Assembly: GCA_019843655.1 (NCBI GenBank)
Contig: JACDQD010000106.1
Location: 2,418,001 to 2,482,000, forward strand
DNA from: Lethocerus indicus
Lineage: Eukaryota > Arthropoda > Insecta > Hemiptera > Belostomatidae
Length of the DNA stretch: 64,000 nt
Direction: 5' to 3'
The notes below the pieces were generated by a model. That model worked only from the letters and a program-made list of their open reading frames with translations, made no database searches and was not told the DNA's origin. Positions within the stretch are counted from its first letter, which is position 1. Each line of letters opens with the position of its first letter. Shown here one piece after another: positions 40,531 to 52,310 of this stretch. The position numbers were made by a program, and so were the translations under genes.

Positions 40531-43500
40531 AGCTTTATATTATTATTATTATTTGACACAGTGCTGTAAATGAGATGTAGACCATTAGCAGGAACGGTCG
40601 CCTGAGACAATGAACTAATAAATGAACAAATTGATAGCCATCGCGATGCCATGTTTGCTTCGATTAATAAGCGCACGAGGAGGAAAACACCGGACACTGA
40701 GATAGCTGAAAATTTATCCAAAAACAAACGAAAACGTCAATTTGACCCCGTTAATAGCCATAATAAATTGATTAATACCTCATAATTCCTTCCGTAGGGT
40801 GAGACTGGCTCTCCGGACATTGGTACCACCTTATATACCAATGCAAATGCATATCTGCACTACCGTCAACGAGGTCAGAAATTTCAATGGCTAAAATCCG
40901 TAATGTAAATTTTCCTAACTCATAATCTTCTTGAGTTTTAGAGCTTTCCGCCATCTCCTAAAATCCCACTTAAAAAGGCGTTTATGAATATTCAAATCCT
41001 TCAGAACTTTATAAGGGACAGCGTGTGAGGGTGGAACTTCTTTGATGAAAAAGTTATTTGCGACCTACTTCCTTTTCTATTGAGAACAAAAAAAACTTCA
41101 AGGTTCAAAAAGAAACAGTTTCCTTAAGGGATGGTTATAGTTAAATTTACGAATGTACTGTCTAGTTTCGGACCGACGCAGAATGAAATTATCGGTGAAA
41201 ACCCGGTGCGATAAGAATTCCCCTTTGGCGCTCTAATGATCCGAGAATCATACAGAGGCCACACTTCGATTTTACAGATAGCCAGCCTCCTTTACGGGTA
41301 TTACCCGTCGGACTGATGACACCTCTTGACTGCAGAAGGGTCACGTCCCACTTGAAATAAACCACATCCAAGATGATCACGGGATTCGTGTCGTCACATC
41401 CCTAAAACAGCGAACAGTTGTATTTTAATTTAACTTTTATTTTCCCTGTGCCCTCTCTGAGATGGGCTTTTTTTGGCGACACTTTGGGTAACCTATATAT
41501 ACCTACCGAATACCCGCAATAGAATCATTAGATTTTTTAAGATATATGACGAAATTGTTTGACAAGAATTAATGTGTGTTTATCAATTTGGATAGGCGTT
41601 ATTTTTACACTAGTGAATAGTTTATGATTTTTATAACCTTTATTTAAATAATAGCGTTATCTTTGTAACTGGGCGTGACTCACCCTACTCCAGGCTAGGA
41701 TCGGAGGTTCACGGATGTTTTTTCTTAACGTCGCACTTCCTCTGTATAAACTGCGCTCTCCTTCTGGCACACTATCCCTATCTCACTCGCCTCCCATCCA
41801 GCACCCCTCCATCCCTCTCCCTCCCTCGCTCAATCTCTCTAACTCCGTCAACGGCACGCACTCCTTCGAGCGTCTTTGAAAAAAAGAAGATACTTTCCGT
41901 TAAAACTTAAGATCCTACGTATCCCCCCCCCACTACAGACATTCCTTTTAACTCTTCCCAAGAATGTTTGGGTAGGGAAACTGTGAACGGAGTAGACACG
42001 TATCGTTAAACTTAAACTTGTTAAATTTTAATTAATGCTTAGAACTTGTGGTCGAAAATTATTACGGCTTAGAAAATACTTTTCGATAGAAAATCAAGAA
42101 TCAGCCTAAGGGGTTAACTGAGAGCCGGGCGTATTTTTCGTCCGAACCGAGTAGGCGCCTCTCTGAACGACCGTCCTCATTACAAACTGTTACACAGCTG
42201 TTTCATGTTTCTCGGACTTAAAGTTAAGCCGGTGGAATGAGTGAGGTCTAATGATACACCGGCGGCTCGCCCAGGGCGACGGCCCCCTTTGGCGCCGCTT
42301 CAAGAGACGCTTACCGGCAGCTACCGCGCCCGGCTTTACATCCTCGAGTGCCTACTCAACCAGCAAGTATACAGCACTGCCGCCGCATACACAGATGCAC
42401 CATTATTAAATCATGTAGGATACAACAACAATAGTTAATTTTTGTGTGTCTTTCATGTTCTAAACGACAGTTTAATGTTAAAACACAAACACACAAATCG
42501 TCCTGAGTGCAATTTTATTCTGAACCTCTGACAATGATTAATATTTTACTACTAAAACATATATTAGGAATAGACTAGTTCGCGTGATTTTGACATTGAT
42601 CTAATAACGGTGGGTTCTTCGGGATCGGTAGCGTTTAGGTCACGCAGAGCTAATTTCTAAAAATAGCCCAACCTTCTGTCCCGTCATTATTTCTGGTACA
42701 ATTGGACGCAAAGTCTTCATCCCAATAATTTGAAACCGATAGTGGTGCTTAAGACTGTTATGGTGTACGCTCACGTCTCAATGCCTAGCTCGGAACAGCT
42801 CGGTCTGTTGATGTTCTGAAAGTTTGATCTACTGCCGCTTTCTTTAGAACTGAAAAAAGTTAGAGTGGATCGACGGTTGAAAGCTATACAATGCTCTAAA
42901 CTTTGTCCCTATCGCCTTAACGTCACGATGGATTTCGAGAAGTTTATAGGGGAGAGAAACCAGGCTTGCCTGAAGAATGTTTCCCTTTTTATGCTTCTTA
43001 TTTATTGCCGTTGTGTTGGCTCCCCGGAGCGATTACGCTCCTCTCTCGGTTCTTGCAGGTGACGTCATTCGGTCTCATATATTGTGTGGGTAATACCCGA
43101 AACGGGCAAGCCCAAATTCGGATAGTGAAATATATTTCATTTAACTGGACTTAAATTGTGTCAATATCCATCGATCGGCAATTTAACCGCGTTCGATGCC
43201 TATTACATCGGTATGTAAATTGATCCTCCGGTCCGATGTAAACTATCCCAGCCTGATACTATATTACCAATCCAAAGGATAAAGTTTGGATTATCTCGAA
43301 TCCGAATAGCATGCTTCATGTGGGACGCCAGTACGACTTCCCGATAGGCAGATGAAGGTCAGGGACCTGGTAGTTTTCATTTCTCATTTCGGGGGTGGAG
43401 GACAGGGTTGAAATTGAGAGGCCGCGTATTCGGGATCGATTTCCGGGGAGAGCGGTCGCGTCCCGACCCGCTTACTATAATTCAATTGGTGACCTCAATT

Positions 43501-46500
43501 GTTGGACCCTCGGTCCTCTCACCCCCAATTACACCGAACCAGTTCGAATTTATTTTCCCGGCCGATCAGTAGGAGAAAATAGATTTTTTATAAAATAAAA
43601 CACCGACAATCCTATGATTTACGGCGGACGTTCATCCGCCGATTTACTAGTTTGTTCTAGAATTACGTAGATGATGGCGTAAACAAAATATTATTGTCGT
43701 TAATAGTTTGGATAAGTAAACATCTAATAAAAATGCCAGAAAATATGCAAAACGTAAAATAAAAATAATAAAGTATGTTATTTATATTTAAGTATATTCA
43801 TTATTTTGTTTCGAATCCGTGATCTTGTTTATCTATTGTACTGAATGCTATAAATGAAGGCGACAGGGGCTGAACAAGAGGAAACAGACAAGCATAATGG
43901 TGATGAATAATTCTATATTTCTGCTCGTTATAACTTTGTAATTGAATTTAAAATTAGGGCTTGGAGGAAACAGTGAACTATAAATTCAACGAGAAAATAG
44001 GAATCCGCCATATTTTATTCTCGCTGCGGTCAACCATCAAACAAAATGCGGTCGTGCGTTCGCTCTGAAATGGAAAATCAACGCTTGTTTTTGGTTTATT
44101 TCCTCTACCCCCTGCCTGCTGTATATCTATACGATGTAATGTACTATCTGCGGTATATAATTTCCAAATCATTATATTTTATCTGAATAAAATAAAAATT
44201 CGAATTTAGGATCAACGCTATTATACATTATATTCTTAATGTTAAATGATAAACTGAAATATTTTTAAATAACATGTAATGGATGTTTTAAAATAAGAAA
44301 AATTTCGTTATAAGAATATGAGCATACCAACAGTATATCAAATTACATAAAAGGTATTAAATCATTAGGGATCATGAAATTCGATCATGCGTTCTATTTA
44401 CGTTTTTATTTCCGGTAGATTATTTCTTCTTTCTTCCTAAGATTAAATTACATATTTTATATTTAAAACCAGACAAAGAGTGAAAATGTGCCAACAACGC
44501 TTGGGACATAGTATGAAATGGAGTTCACCCACTAGAAAATCGGACTCTAGAAAAACGCTACAACGGTTGAACTACGGGCGGAAACGCCAGCGGTGGCGGC
44601 TGTTAGGCACAGCTAACGTGGAATTTAATTTTTGTTGACGAAGCAGGCGAAGAAGGCAGCTCGTGCAGAGGGAGCGGTTGGAAAAGACAGGCAAGTCAAG
44701 CACGAATAATCGCATTTTTAACGCCAGTCACCGGCACGTTAGAAAAGGCCCACTTATTTTTTCTTTAAATTACTCCTAACTTCTGCCACACGTTGTTTTC
44801 CGTTGCACACACATTTGCTCACGTGGTTCGTATTCTCGGACGCGTTCATTACCCGCCGAAGTAACTGACTGACACCACCAGTAAAATAGGTAAAATTTTC
44901 TTAGTTACTTACTAAACCACTTTAAAATTTCGTAATCCTTATGTCCGACTAAAATTAGACTCCTCATACTCCAGACGAGAACGCTTACACACGCGCGTTT
45001 CAACATAATGAGATGGAAGAATAAATCACTTTTCAAATACTCTTCTTCAAATGTATAAATTCCAGAAGTACACTGAACACTCCTTGCTATGGAGTCTTTG
45101 TTGCTGCTGTAATCTGTCTAGGGCTTTACATAGTTATACAGCACGGAATGAAATATAACTTTCATAGTTGGTATGAAATAAAAACAGATTAATTAATCCC
45201 TTTGTCCATGAACTGTTTAAAACTTTTTTTAAATTTATATATTTTTATTGATACGTTATTTTCTATTTATATGTTTTACGCCAACCCAATCGACAATATA
45301 AATTTGACTTATAACTTGATGAAACAAGGTATTGACTGTTACCACGTAAATTGATACCGACGAGGCAAAAAATTTGCACGTCCAATGTCAAATTAGACGG
45401 CTGAACTGTCACATGGGACACTAATTGGTCCGAACATCGGGTCGTAAAGTTTAACCGGGAGAACTAGTTCGGTTAGGAGGAGAGAGGCGGGCCCCTGCTT
45501 CTCATACATATTGTATGTTGGGACAACCTATATCCTTAGAACAGTTCTGAGCCCAGTCCTCGGCTGTAGATCCCATGATCAAATACAATTAGCCTAAGAC
45601 CTGTCCACAATAGATTGCCCTCCTTCTAATCTGTAAATAGTCCGAAGTTTGTTTCATATAATATACTTTACTTTATATAACTACTCATTTAATAAACTAT
45701 ATATGAGACCGATCAAATGAAGATTACGTCCAAGAAAATATGGAAATGTAAATTTCAATTTTTTTTCGTTGGAAATATAACCTTCAAAAAATATAAGTAA
45801 TTAAGCCGCTAATGTTGACAACATTTACTTTTTTATACAGTGAAATATCTGCGTTCACAACTGAGATACCAGCTTATAAGTGGAAGGCAGGAATAAGTTT
45901 GCTTCCCGCGCTTGGCATACATTCGTATCGGTCGCCGAACAATGGGTACTTGGCCCTGTTGTGTCGAAAATACTTGAGAGAAAAGATCCAACCAATAAAA
46001 ACCAACGGCCCGAAACTTGGGCCATGAAAGAAGAATCGAATGATACTGATATTGGCCACCCTCTGATAACCATCCGCTGGACACATCCTAATCCATGAAT
46101 TTATAACAGTGTTTGGCTATTCCGTACCAGGCACCTCAATTCTCTCTCTTTTTCGTCCCCACGCATAATGCAATTCTCAATAAGATGTATGTCTCAATTC
46201 AATCTGTCCTTTAGTATAATGCTGTATCTTTATTTTTAGTCCGAATATTCTTTTCCGTAGACATTTTTCTACCAAAACCGTCATCTATTCATTTGATGGG
46301 GAGAGGGAGTAAGAAATTCTTTTCAACCGAATGCAGGGGAAATGGAACCGAAATCGTATAAAAGGTAGTGAAAAGTACAAAATAATTCCTACACCACAAT
46401 AGTAACAATCAAGGCGACACGATGCTCATTAGGGAAAGGGCACAATTAAGTACGACCTCATTGAGACTAGAAACAACAACTAATGCTGGAATGCAGAAAC

Positions 46501-47153
46501 CGGTGTGACCATAAAAATAAGAGCCACAAGCAAGTGAGAGATGATAGGCACACGACATATTAAGGATCGCGATGATGGTAATCGTTTCTAATGTCAATAT
46601 TAACAACAGATTTATGTTCTCAATCTTAATAGACTTAATAGACAACAATTATTGGGAATAATAGAAACACAGAAATTATTATTCTATCTTATATTTCAGT
46701 TAATATATTTATTTCATACCATCGTACATACCATTACTCAGAATGGAAGAAACACAATAAAGAAATTACACTGAATACTGTTCAACGTTTTCAGCTTTGT
46801 AGAAATAAGACAAACAGAATTAGAATAATGATAACTGCTTTGAAATGGTATACTACAATTCTAAGCGTATGACTTGTAAAATATATTTCCATTAGAAATG
46901 GTAGAACTACAAAAGTTGCAAATAACGTACAATCGAATTGAATTCCATGTTTCCGAGAATGCATTCACTTTCATCTAAGCGTCTGTCTTGTCCAATGAAT
47001 GTTAGCCGATATCGGTACTCGATATTTTTAGTATTGTATGGAATTTCATTGTGTTGTTGGCTTTATATTACCGCGCTCATTCCTTCTCTTTTCCTACGAC
47101 TTTATAGTGTACATCCAGTTCAAAGAATTTGAGCGTTCCGTATATTCCTCGAT
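40531..47153. other. Non-coding sequence
   Basis: No supported gene. Pyrimidine-rich low-complexity text lies at 41750-41850. Compositionally balanced patches at 42100-42370 and 43380-43560 open frames of about 65 codons without domains. At 45812-46098 two frames on the plus strand and three on the minus strand are open together, which reflects base composition rather than coding. No tRNA or miRNA is recognised. Confidence 0.42.
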
Positions 47154-47287
47154 ATATAATGTGAACTTATTTCCCAGAATATATATATCTTCAATTCCGT
47201 CATAAATAATATATATATTCTGGGAAATAAGCACATTATATCTTCAACTATAGGTATATCTTCAATTCCGTCATAAATAATATACCT
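47154..47287. repeat. Double hairpin with shared loop
   Basis: Hairpin 1 has arms 47154-47188 and 47209-47241 that pair almost fully; the left arm has two extra A near 47164. Its loop is 20 nt at 47189-47208. Hairpin 2 has 8-bp arms 47252-47259 (AGGTATAT) and 47280-47287 (ATATACCT). Its 20-nt loop at 47260-47279 is identical to loop 1 and starts CTTCAATTCC. The two hairpins therefore share a loop but differ in stem. The simplest origin is a tandem or template-switch duplication of a segment of about 30 bp with TATAT and ATATA ends. No coding capacity is seen. Confidence 0.85.
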
Positions 47288-50200
47288 TTATATTCTATGA
47301 ACTCCATAAGTAACTATCACGCGGTGTTTTAATATTGTACATTAGAAAATTATTAATACGAAAAATCTGCCACTAAAAAAATATGACCCACTATAGACCA
47401 GTAACGACTGTTACTTGTACCCACCGACCAGCAACATACTGAAAGGCATCACTAATCTACTGGAGGACCACCACATGAGATGAAGAGAAACCGACCTAGG
47501 AGTAGACGAAATGAGTTTTTAGAAACTCCCGCGGATACCTTCCACGTATCTTTAAAAAGAAATTCTGTTATTCGGCCAATAAAAGTAAATACATTTTCGC
47601 AGAAACAATATTAATATGCGGGCCCAAGGAAAGTTATTTAAATTTATCTTATACTGCACAACGCATTATAAACAGCTACAAGACGCCGCAATGAATGTAA
47701 CGGCAATTCGGATTTATTGTAGCCATTAACGGCCACTACCCCTTTTAAGTGAGCCTATGTAGGAATAAAATATTCATGTTCAAATTAAGTTATTTCCCCG
47801 CCCCGCGGAAGATTCGGTCGTCCTCCGGTCATTTGAGCGTCTAGTACAGCTTCACGCTAATATACCCGCTTTTTAAATTTATGCTTCGATTAAATGAAAC
47901 CTGAATATAAGAACTTTGATCAGTTACCAGATCGCTGAATCATCTAACCAGTTGTAGTTAGTAGTAGTCCTAGTTAATGATTTAAATATGGATAATTTTT
48001 TAATATATGTACTACGTAAAATAAATTAACACACTTTTCGTGATAGAAATGCATTTCTAACTAAGCCTAAACGTCTCTCGATATTATCAATCAATATTAT
48101 AACTAGTAATGAAAAGTGGGAAACGGTGATAGGCGTCCACTTTCATATTGACCTGAAATTAAACTGGCTTCCATTGTCCGTAATGTTATGCTGGCTCTAA
48201 TACACAAAGGTGAAACAGCGTGTCCAGCAATAAGTGTTTCACTATTGAGCAACGGTGAGTGAAGGTGAGTGTGCTAGTAAGATAATAAAAGGAAAGGAAG
48301 CTTGCAGTGTAGACGTAACGTGCCGCTGGCCTCGAAAGGGCGGGCGACATTTATGGGCCGACTATTTATCATAAAGAGGTCGGGTCGGTGGAGGCCGCCC
48401 ACCGTATATATTATTTTAATTGGAGCGAGCCCAGGGGCCGGGATGACGGCCGACCGATTATCGGTTCACTGGCCGAAATAACAGATAAAGCCCGTGAATA
48501 ACACCCCGAGCGACGGCCCGGATAATAGGGTCACCCGATGCCGGACTAAGAAGGCTCAAACATGAAAGCCTCATCCCCCTTTCAACCCCTTCCCCCTCAC
48601 CCAACCAACCATCCCACTGTTCCCCATAGCCGAATCCCAGTTTCATCGGTAATTAAAACGCCCGACATCAACAGTCCCGATTCATTAGTCAATCCGTCAA
48701 TCGACCAGTCCAAATTTCAACAAATAGACCATTATCCGAACTTTTACCAAAACATTCAATCTGGGGCTTTTCAATTTACTCCATTTTTTAAAAAAAATGT
48801 TTTCACTTCCTATACAGTAGATCAAAAGTATTGTTTAAACAATAATTTATTACTGCACAACACTATACTGAAACTAATCTGGGGGAAAGCCAGTGGGGTG
48901 CTATTTTAACATCGATGTCGCTGATTGATTTTCCGGTATTGCAATACTTTTCGAGTCACATTCATAATTAAACTATTGTTATTGTATCTTGTCAACGGCC
49001 CTACACTAAGAATAGCCGGCAATTGGTAACACTATTTGAATCCATCGGCCCGGATTTCGCGGAGGCGGCTCACCGGAATTTACAGTTGACGATTAAGTGG
49101 GCCTGTTGGTGACAATCGACAGGCCCGGAACTTCACATTCCACGCAGGAGCCGAATGTAGAAGCCACAGCTCAAATAACTCTATTAGCGGCGTTAGTAAC
49201 ATTTGTGTAAAATTCTGGCATCTCTGAAATGCGCAACGGAGAAATATAATTTCGAATTAAGTTCTTTTCTGGTCAATAAAACAGCAAAAGAACCTCGTCA
49301 AATTGGATACTTTATACTTGAAATTAAATTTGACTGATTCAGATGTCGTTTTTGTTATGATTATGAACAGCCTGACCAATGAAATTAACAATATAACTTC
49401 ACGACGTTAAGCTAAAATGTTGATCTTGATTAAATAAAAAACATTCTCAAGAGTTTTCTGGTGTTCAGGTTCGCCCGCTATCTCTTAAAATTACAAAAAA
49501 TACATTGTGTTTTCCGGTAAAATGTATGCTGTATTTAATTCAAGGTTAACGGATAATAAGATTTAAAAACGTTGTTCAGAGCCAATACAATTTTTCGCGG
49601 CTGTTGATTTAGGGAAAGTATACAAGCCGCCCTTCCATCTCAGGGCAACTTCGGGACCGCCGATATTTTTAATTCCCAATTTAATTATAAGGGAATGACA
49701 GACTTAATTCCGTTTCACAATTTCCGTCTCACAAAAAAAATGATTTACCAGGGCGAAAATTTAATTTCTCGAAATCTTTGCATTATATTAACCGTAAAAT
49801 CACAATTAAAAATCCCCGGCCTTCCGTTTGTAATTTTCTGTCTATATTTTATAAAGGACTGGCGATTCATTTTTCATTCTGCTTAAGTAATAATTGTTTT
49901 AATAATTCAGCACTTGTATATTCATGTCAGATTAAATCATGTAGTTATTATTCATCGTAGAGCGCCATGTCGGAACTGCCTAGATTGATCCGTTTCTCCG
50001 AATTATTTCCTGCTGTGACTTACAATTAATTTTTCAAACTGATTTACGTTTTCGAGAATGGATTGAGTTTTTAATTCTGTCTATATTCTATTCCTAAAAA
50101 TTACCATGATCCTCCTCCTCTCAATAAGAGTATGAAAATACGTTGGATTAATTATATAAAAATAATAGGGTTCAGGCAGAAAAAGATTTCTTTAAACTGT

Positions 50201-50780
50201 GATACATGTGTACCTTTCAACAGATTTTCAATGGCGTAACACTACATGATTAGCACTAAGTGTAGAACTGCCGGTTTCATCTAAATTTTTTCAGTGAAAC
50301 TGAATTTTATGAATCTATTACATAAGAAAAATCGATGGAACTATCAATGGTTTTCCATTGGCTCCCCGGAAACATTGCTCCCGGTGTTTAAATAAAATGT
50401 ACGAACTCCACTGCAGATTCGTACTGCGGCCCTATCAATCTCTACTACTTATTGCGGTTCCCCTCCGGTAAGACTTTAAACCGCGCGTATCTCAACTCCT
50501 CCTTGGCTTTTTGATTAATAGTTCCAATTAAAACAACTCACTTCCTAAGTTCCAAGGCTGTGGCAACTTAGCGCCGCTTTAACTGGATAATTTAACTTAA
50601 ATCTGGCTTTCGGTTTTAATCCCGAGGACAATTTTGGGCCGCAATAAGTTATTAGCGCTACATTTTCCATTTACCGCCATTGTAGGGAAATGAAAAAGTT
50701 AATCTTTCGGAGTCCGCGATTAGAATATTAATATTTTAATATACTTAAATTAAAGTATTTCAATTGAAATAAAGTCATTT
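47288..50780. other. Non-coding sequence left of the PLE
   Basis: No supported gene. A GC-richer patch lies at 48310-48560. The plus-strand frame 48562-48909 (115 codons) is Pro- and Asn-rich without a domain. The last bases, ATTTCAATTGAAATAAAG near 50757-50775, abut the end of PLE homology at 50781 and presumably represent the old insertion site. Confidence 0.42.
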
Positions 50781-50915
50781 ATACTGTAGGTTCGTGATGT
50801 TTCTGTCTCCTCTCGCTGGTTAGGTCTTTTGCTAAACCGGTTTCGGCTGCTCGCCATCTTCAGTAGCGGTGTTAGTCACTGTTAGCACTTTGGATGTTTT
50901 TTGGGCATCCTCACT
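50781..50915 (-). repeat. PLE terminal repeat (left copy)
   Basis: 135 bp that are the near-perfect inverted counterpart of 62233-62368 (136 bp); one C indel and a few substitutions distinguish them. It begins, in element sense, with AGTGAGGATGCCC and ends with ACCTACAGTAT. Outside these points the two copies diverge, which defines the repeat boundaries. PLEs typically carry such pseudo-LTRs. Confidence 0.88.
50831..50867 (-). ncRNA. Hammerhead-like ribozyme core (left PLE)
   Basis: In minus-strand sense, GCTA (stem I) is followed by CTGAAGA, matching the CUGANGA core. Stem II is GGC and GCC around loop GAGCA, with one extra U before it. GAA follows, then ACC and GGT as a minimal stem III with no loop, then T at the cleavage position and TAGC pairing back to GCTA. 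All the invariant bases I can check are present. Position 17 is U here but C in the right-hand copies; U is permitted by the NUH rule. The tiny stem III is typical of PLE and retrozyme hammerheads, which are thought to act best as dimers. Activity is inferred. Confidence 0.7.
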
Positions 50916-51041
50916 GCACTGTCACTTTCACATGTACTGTAATGTTTGTCAGTATGTCAGTCGTTTATATATGTGTTCTGTTATTGTTATTGGGGGTTAT
51001 GTTTGTCTTCGGATTTTGTTAATCCGTTTTCTAGTTATGAG
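50916..51041 (-). other. PLE 3' untranslated segment (left copy)
   Basis: Lies between the endonuclease stop codon at 51042 and the terminal repeat. It is T-rich on the plus strand. No counterpart occurs in the right copy, which lacks this end of the coding region. Confidence 0.6.
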
Positions 51042-51491
51042 TCAGATTGTCGGAAGGGGCGGTGTGGTGGTAGGGTGGGTGTGATCCTTTAAGAGGATTA
51101 TAGGTGTAAATATCGCGTCACTCTGGGAATTAATTTTCTCATTTATAATGTTGTTTTTCTTATGTTTGAAGATCTCCAGGTTTTCTATAATGTCTAATTC
51201 TTTTCCTTTTTTACCTGGGTGTAATAATTTTAAAGATCTTTTGATGTTCATTGTTTCGTGCCCGGTGTTTATGATATGGTTGGCGAAATTGGAATCTGTT
51301 TTGTATTTTATGGCTTTTATATGTTCCTTGTATCTGTCCTCAATTTTTCGTCCGGTTTGCCCGATGTAAACTCCATCGCACGATCCGCATGTTATCTTGT
51401 ATATCCCGCTTTGTTTGTGTTTATTTTGTTGTTGTGTGCTGATGTGTTTTTCTAATTTACTGGTTGTTCTGTATGATATTTTGAATTTTAG
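51042..51491 (-). pseudogene. GIY-YIG endonuclease domain of left PLE
   Basis: The frame ending at the stop TGA (51042-51044) reads GIYKITCGSCDGVYIGQTGR (GIY codons at 51399-51407), then IEDRYKEH, SNFANHIINTGHE, and later KELDIIENLEIFKHK. This shows the GIY and YIG tyrosines, the conserved Arg, two Cys between GIY and YIG with downstream His residues (the CCHH pattern of Penelope-type endonucleases), and a Glu in the expected metal-binding region. The nuclease would nick target DNA for target-primed reverse transcription. The domain is intact within its own frame, but it is separated from the RT frame by two single-base shifts, near 51490 and 51558. No independent start codon is evident; the first Met lies inside the domain. 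Confidence 0.88.
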
Positions 51492-52310
51492 TTTTTTTAA
51501 AGATGTTCGTGATTTTGTAGGTTTCGTGGCCAGTGTAAGTGAATGTGAGCCATTTTTGGGGGGGTTCTTCTGGGTTTGTGAGGTTCGTTGTGGGCTTCTC
51601 TTTCATTTTTTAGTTTTGTTATTGTACTGGCGGGATATCCGTTGTTCTTTGCGACTTGGAGGAGTGTTTTATGTTCTTTGTCATATTTTTCGCTGGATAA
51701 GGGGTATTTGTTTAGTCTGTCTGTTAGGTATTTTAGTGCCGCTAGTTTGCGTTGGTGTGGGTGGTTGGATTGTTCTTTCTCTATCGTGTATTGTATTTTT
51801 GGGTGGAGGAGGTTGAAGTCGTTTAGTATTTCGTCGGGGTTGTGGTGGTCTGTAATTAGTAGTGTGTCGTTTACGTATCTGATATAGTGGCTGATGTTGT
51901 ATTTCTTTTTAAGTGTCTCAATGTGTGTGTCCTCTAGGTCTTGGAGGAAGAGTTCGGATAGGATGGCGGATGTGGGGTTGCCCATTCCGAGTCCGTTATT
52001 ACCCTGGTAATATTTATCGTTAAATTGCAAGTAGTTTTGACTAAGGTTTAGGGTTGTAAGTTTTATGAGTTCGTTTGTGAATTCTATTGTGTTATTCTTT
52101 GTCAGGTGTGATTTTAAGAGTTTAATCGTTTCTTTGATTGGTATAAACGTGTATAAGTTTTTTATGTCCAATGATATTAATTTTGTTTTTCTAGTTGTTT
52201 TAGTTGTGTTTATGGAGTTTATTAGTTCTAATGTGTTTTTTGCTGTGTAATTGTTGTTGAGGGTGATTTTTTCTTTATTATTTTCGCGATGTGTATGGCT
52301 ATTTTATATA
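51492..52310 (-). pseudogene. Reverse transcriptase and connector of left PLE
   Basis: In minus-strand order: AKIIKKK (about 52260-52290), a one-base shift in an A run, then ISLDIKNLYTFIPIKE with motif A near 52170, QNYLQFNDKYYQGNNGLGMG and NPTSAILSELFLQDLE (motif B), and YVNDTLL (motif C, 51859-51877). Next come HPKIQYTIEKE and SNHPHQRKLAALKYLTDRLN. These match the PLE RT order. The catalytic motif is changed: Asn replaces the first Asp of YVDD (codon at 51869-51871). Between TIEKE and SNHP a segment is missing where PLEs normally have INFLD and a YRKPT block; the loss keeps the frame. The frame then shifts in a C7 run near 51558, after which LTFTYTGHETYKI of the connector is recognisable. 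The product would be non-functional. Confidence 0.9.

Larger units (their letters stand above)
50781..52310 (-). mobile_element. Penelope-like element, left copy (truncated at its 5' end)
   Basis: Minus-strand order: part of the RT (entering at 52310), RT palm, PLE connector, GIY-YIG endonuclease with stop at 51042, about 125 nt of 3' sequence, then a terminal repeat with a hammerhead-like core ending at 50781. The upstream part of the element is missing. Homology with the right copy stops at 52310, exactly where the 77-bp satellite starts. The coding part carries single-base frameshifts, an internal deletion and a changed catalytic motif, so it makes no functional protein. GIY-YIG plus a ribozyme in the terminal repeat is characteristic of endonuclease-bearing PLEs. 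Confidence 0.92.

Noticed and set aside
48562..48909. 115-codon plus-strand open frame, possible Pro-rich protein
   Set aside because: The Pro-rich start comes from a pyrimidine-rich patch and the rest has no similarity that I recognise.
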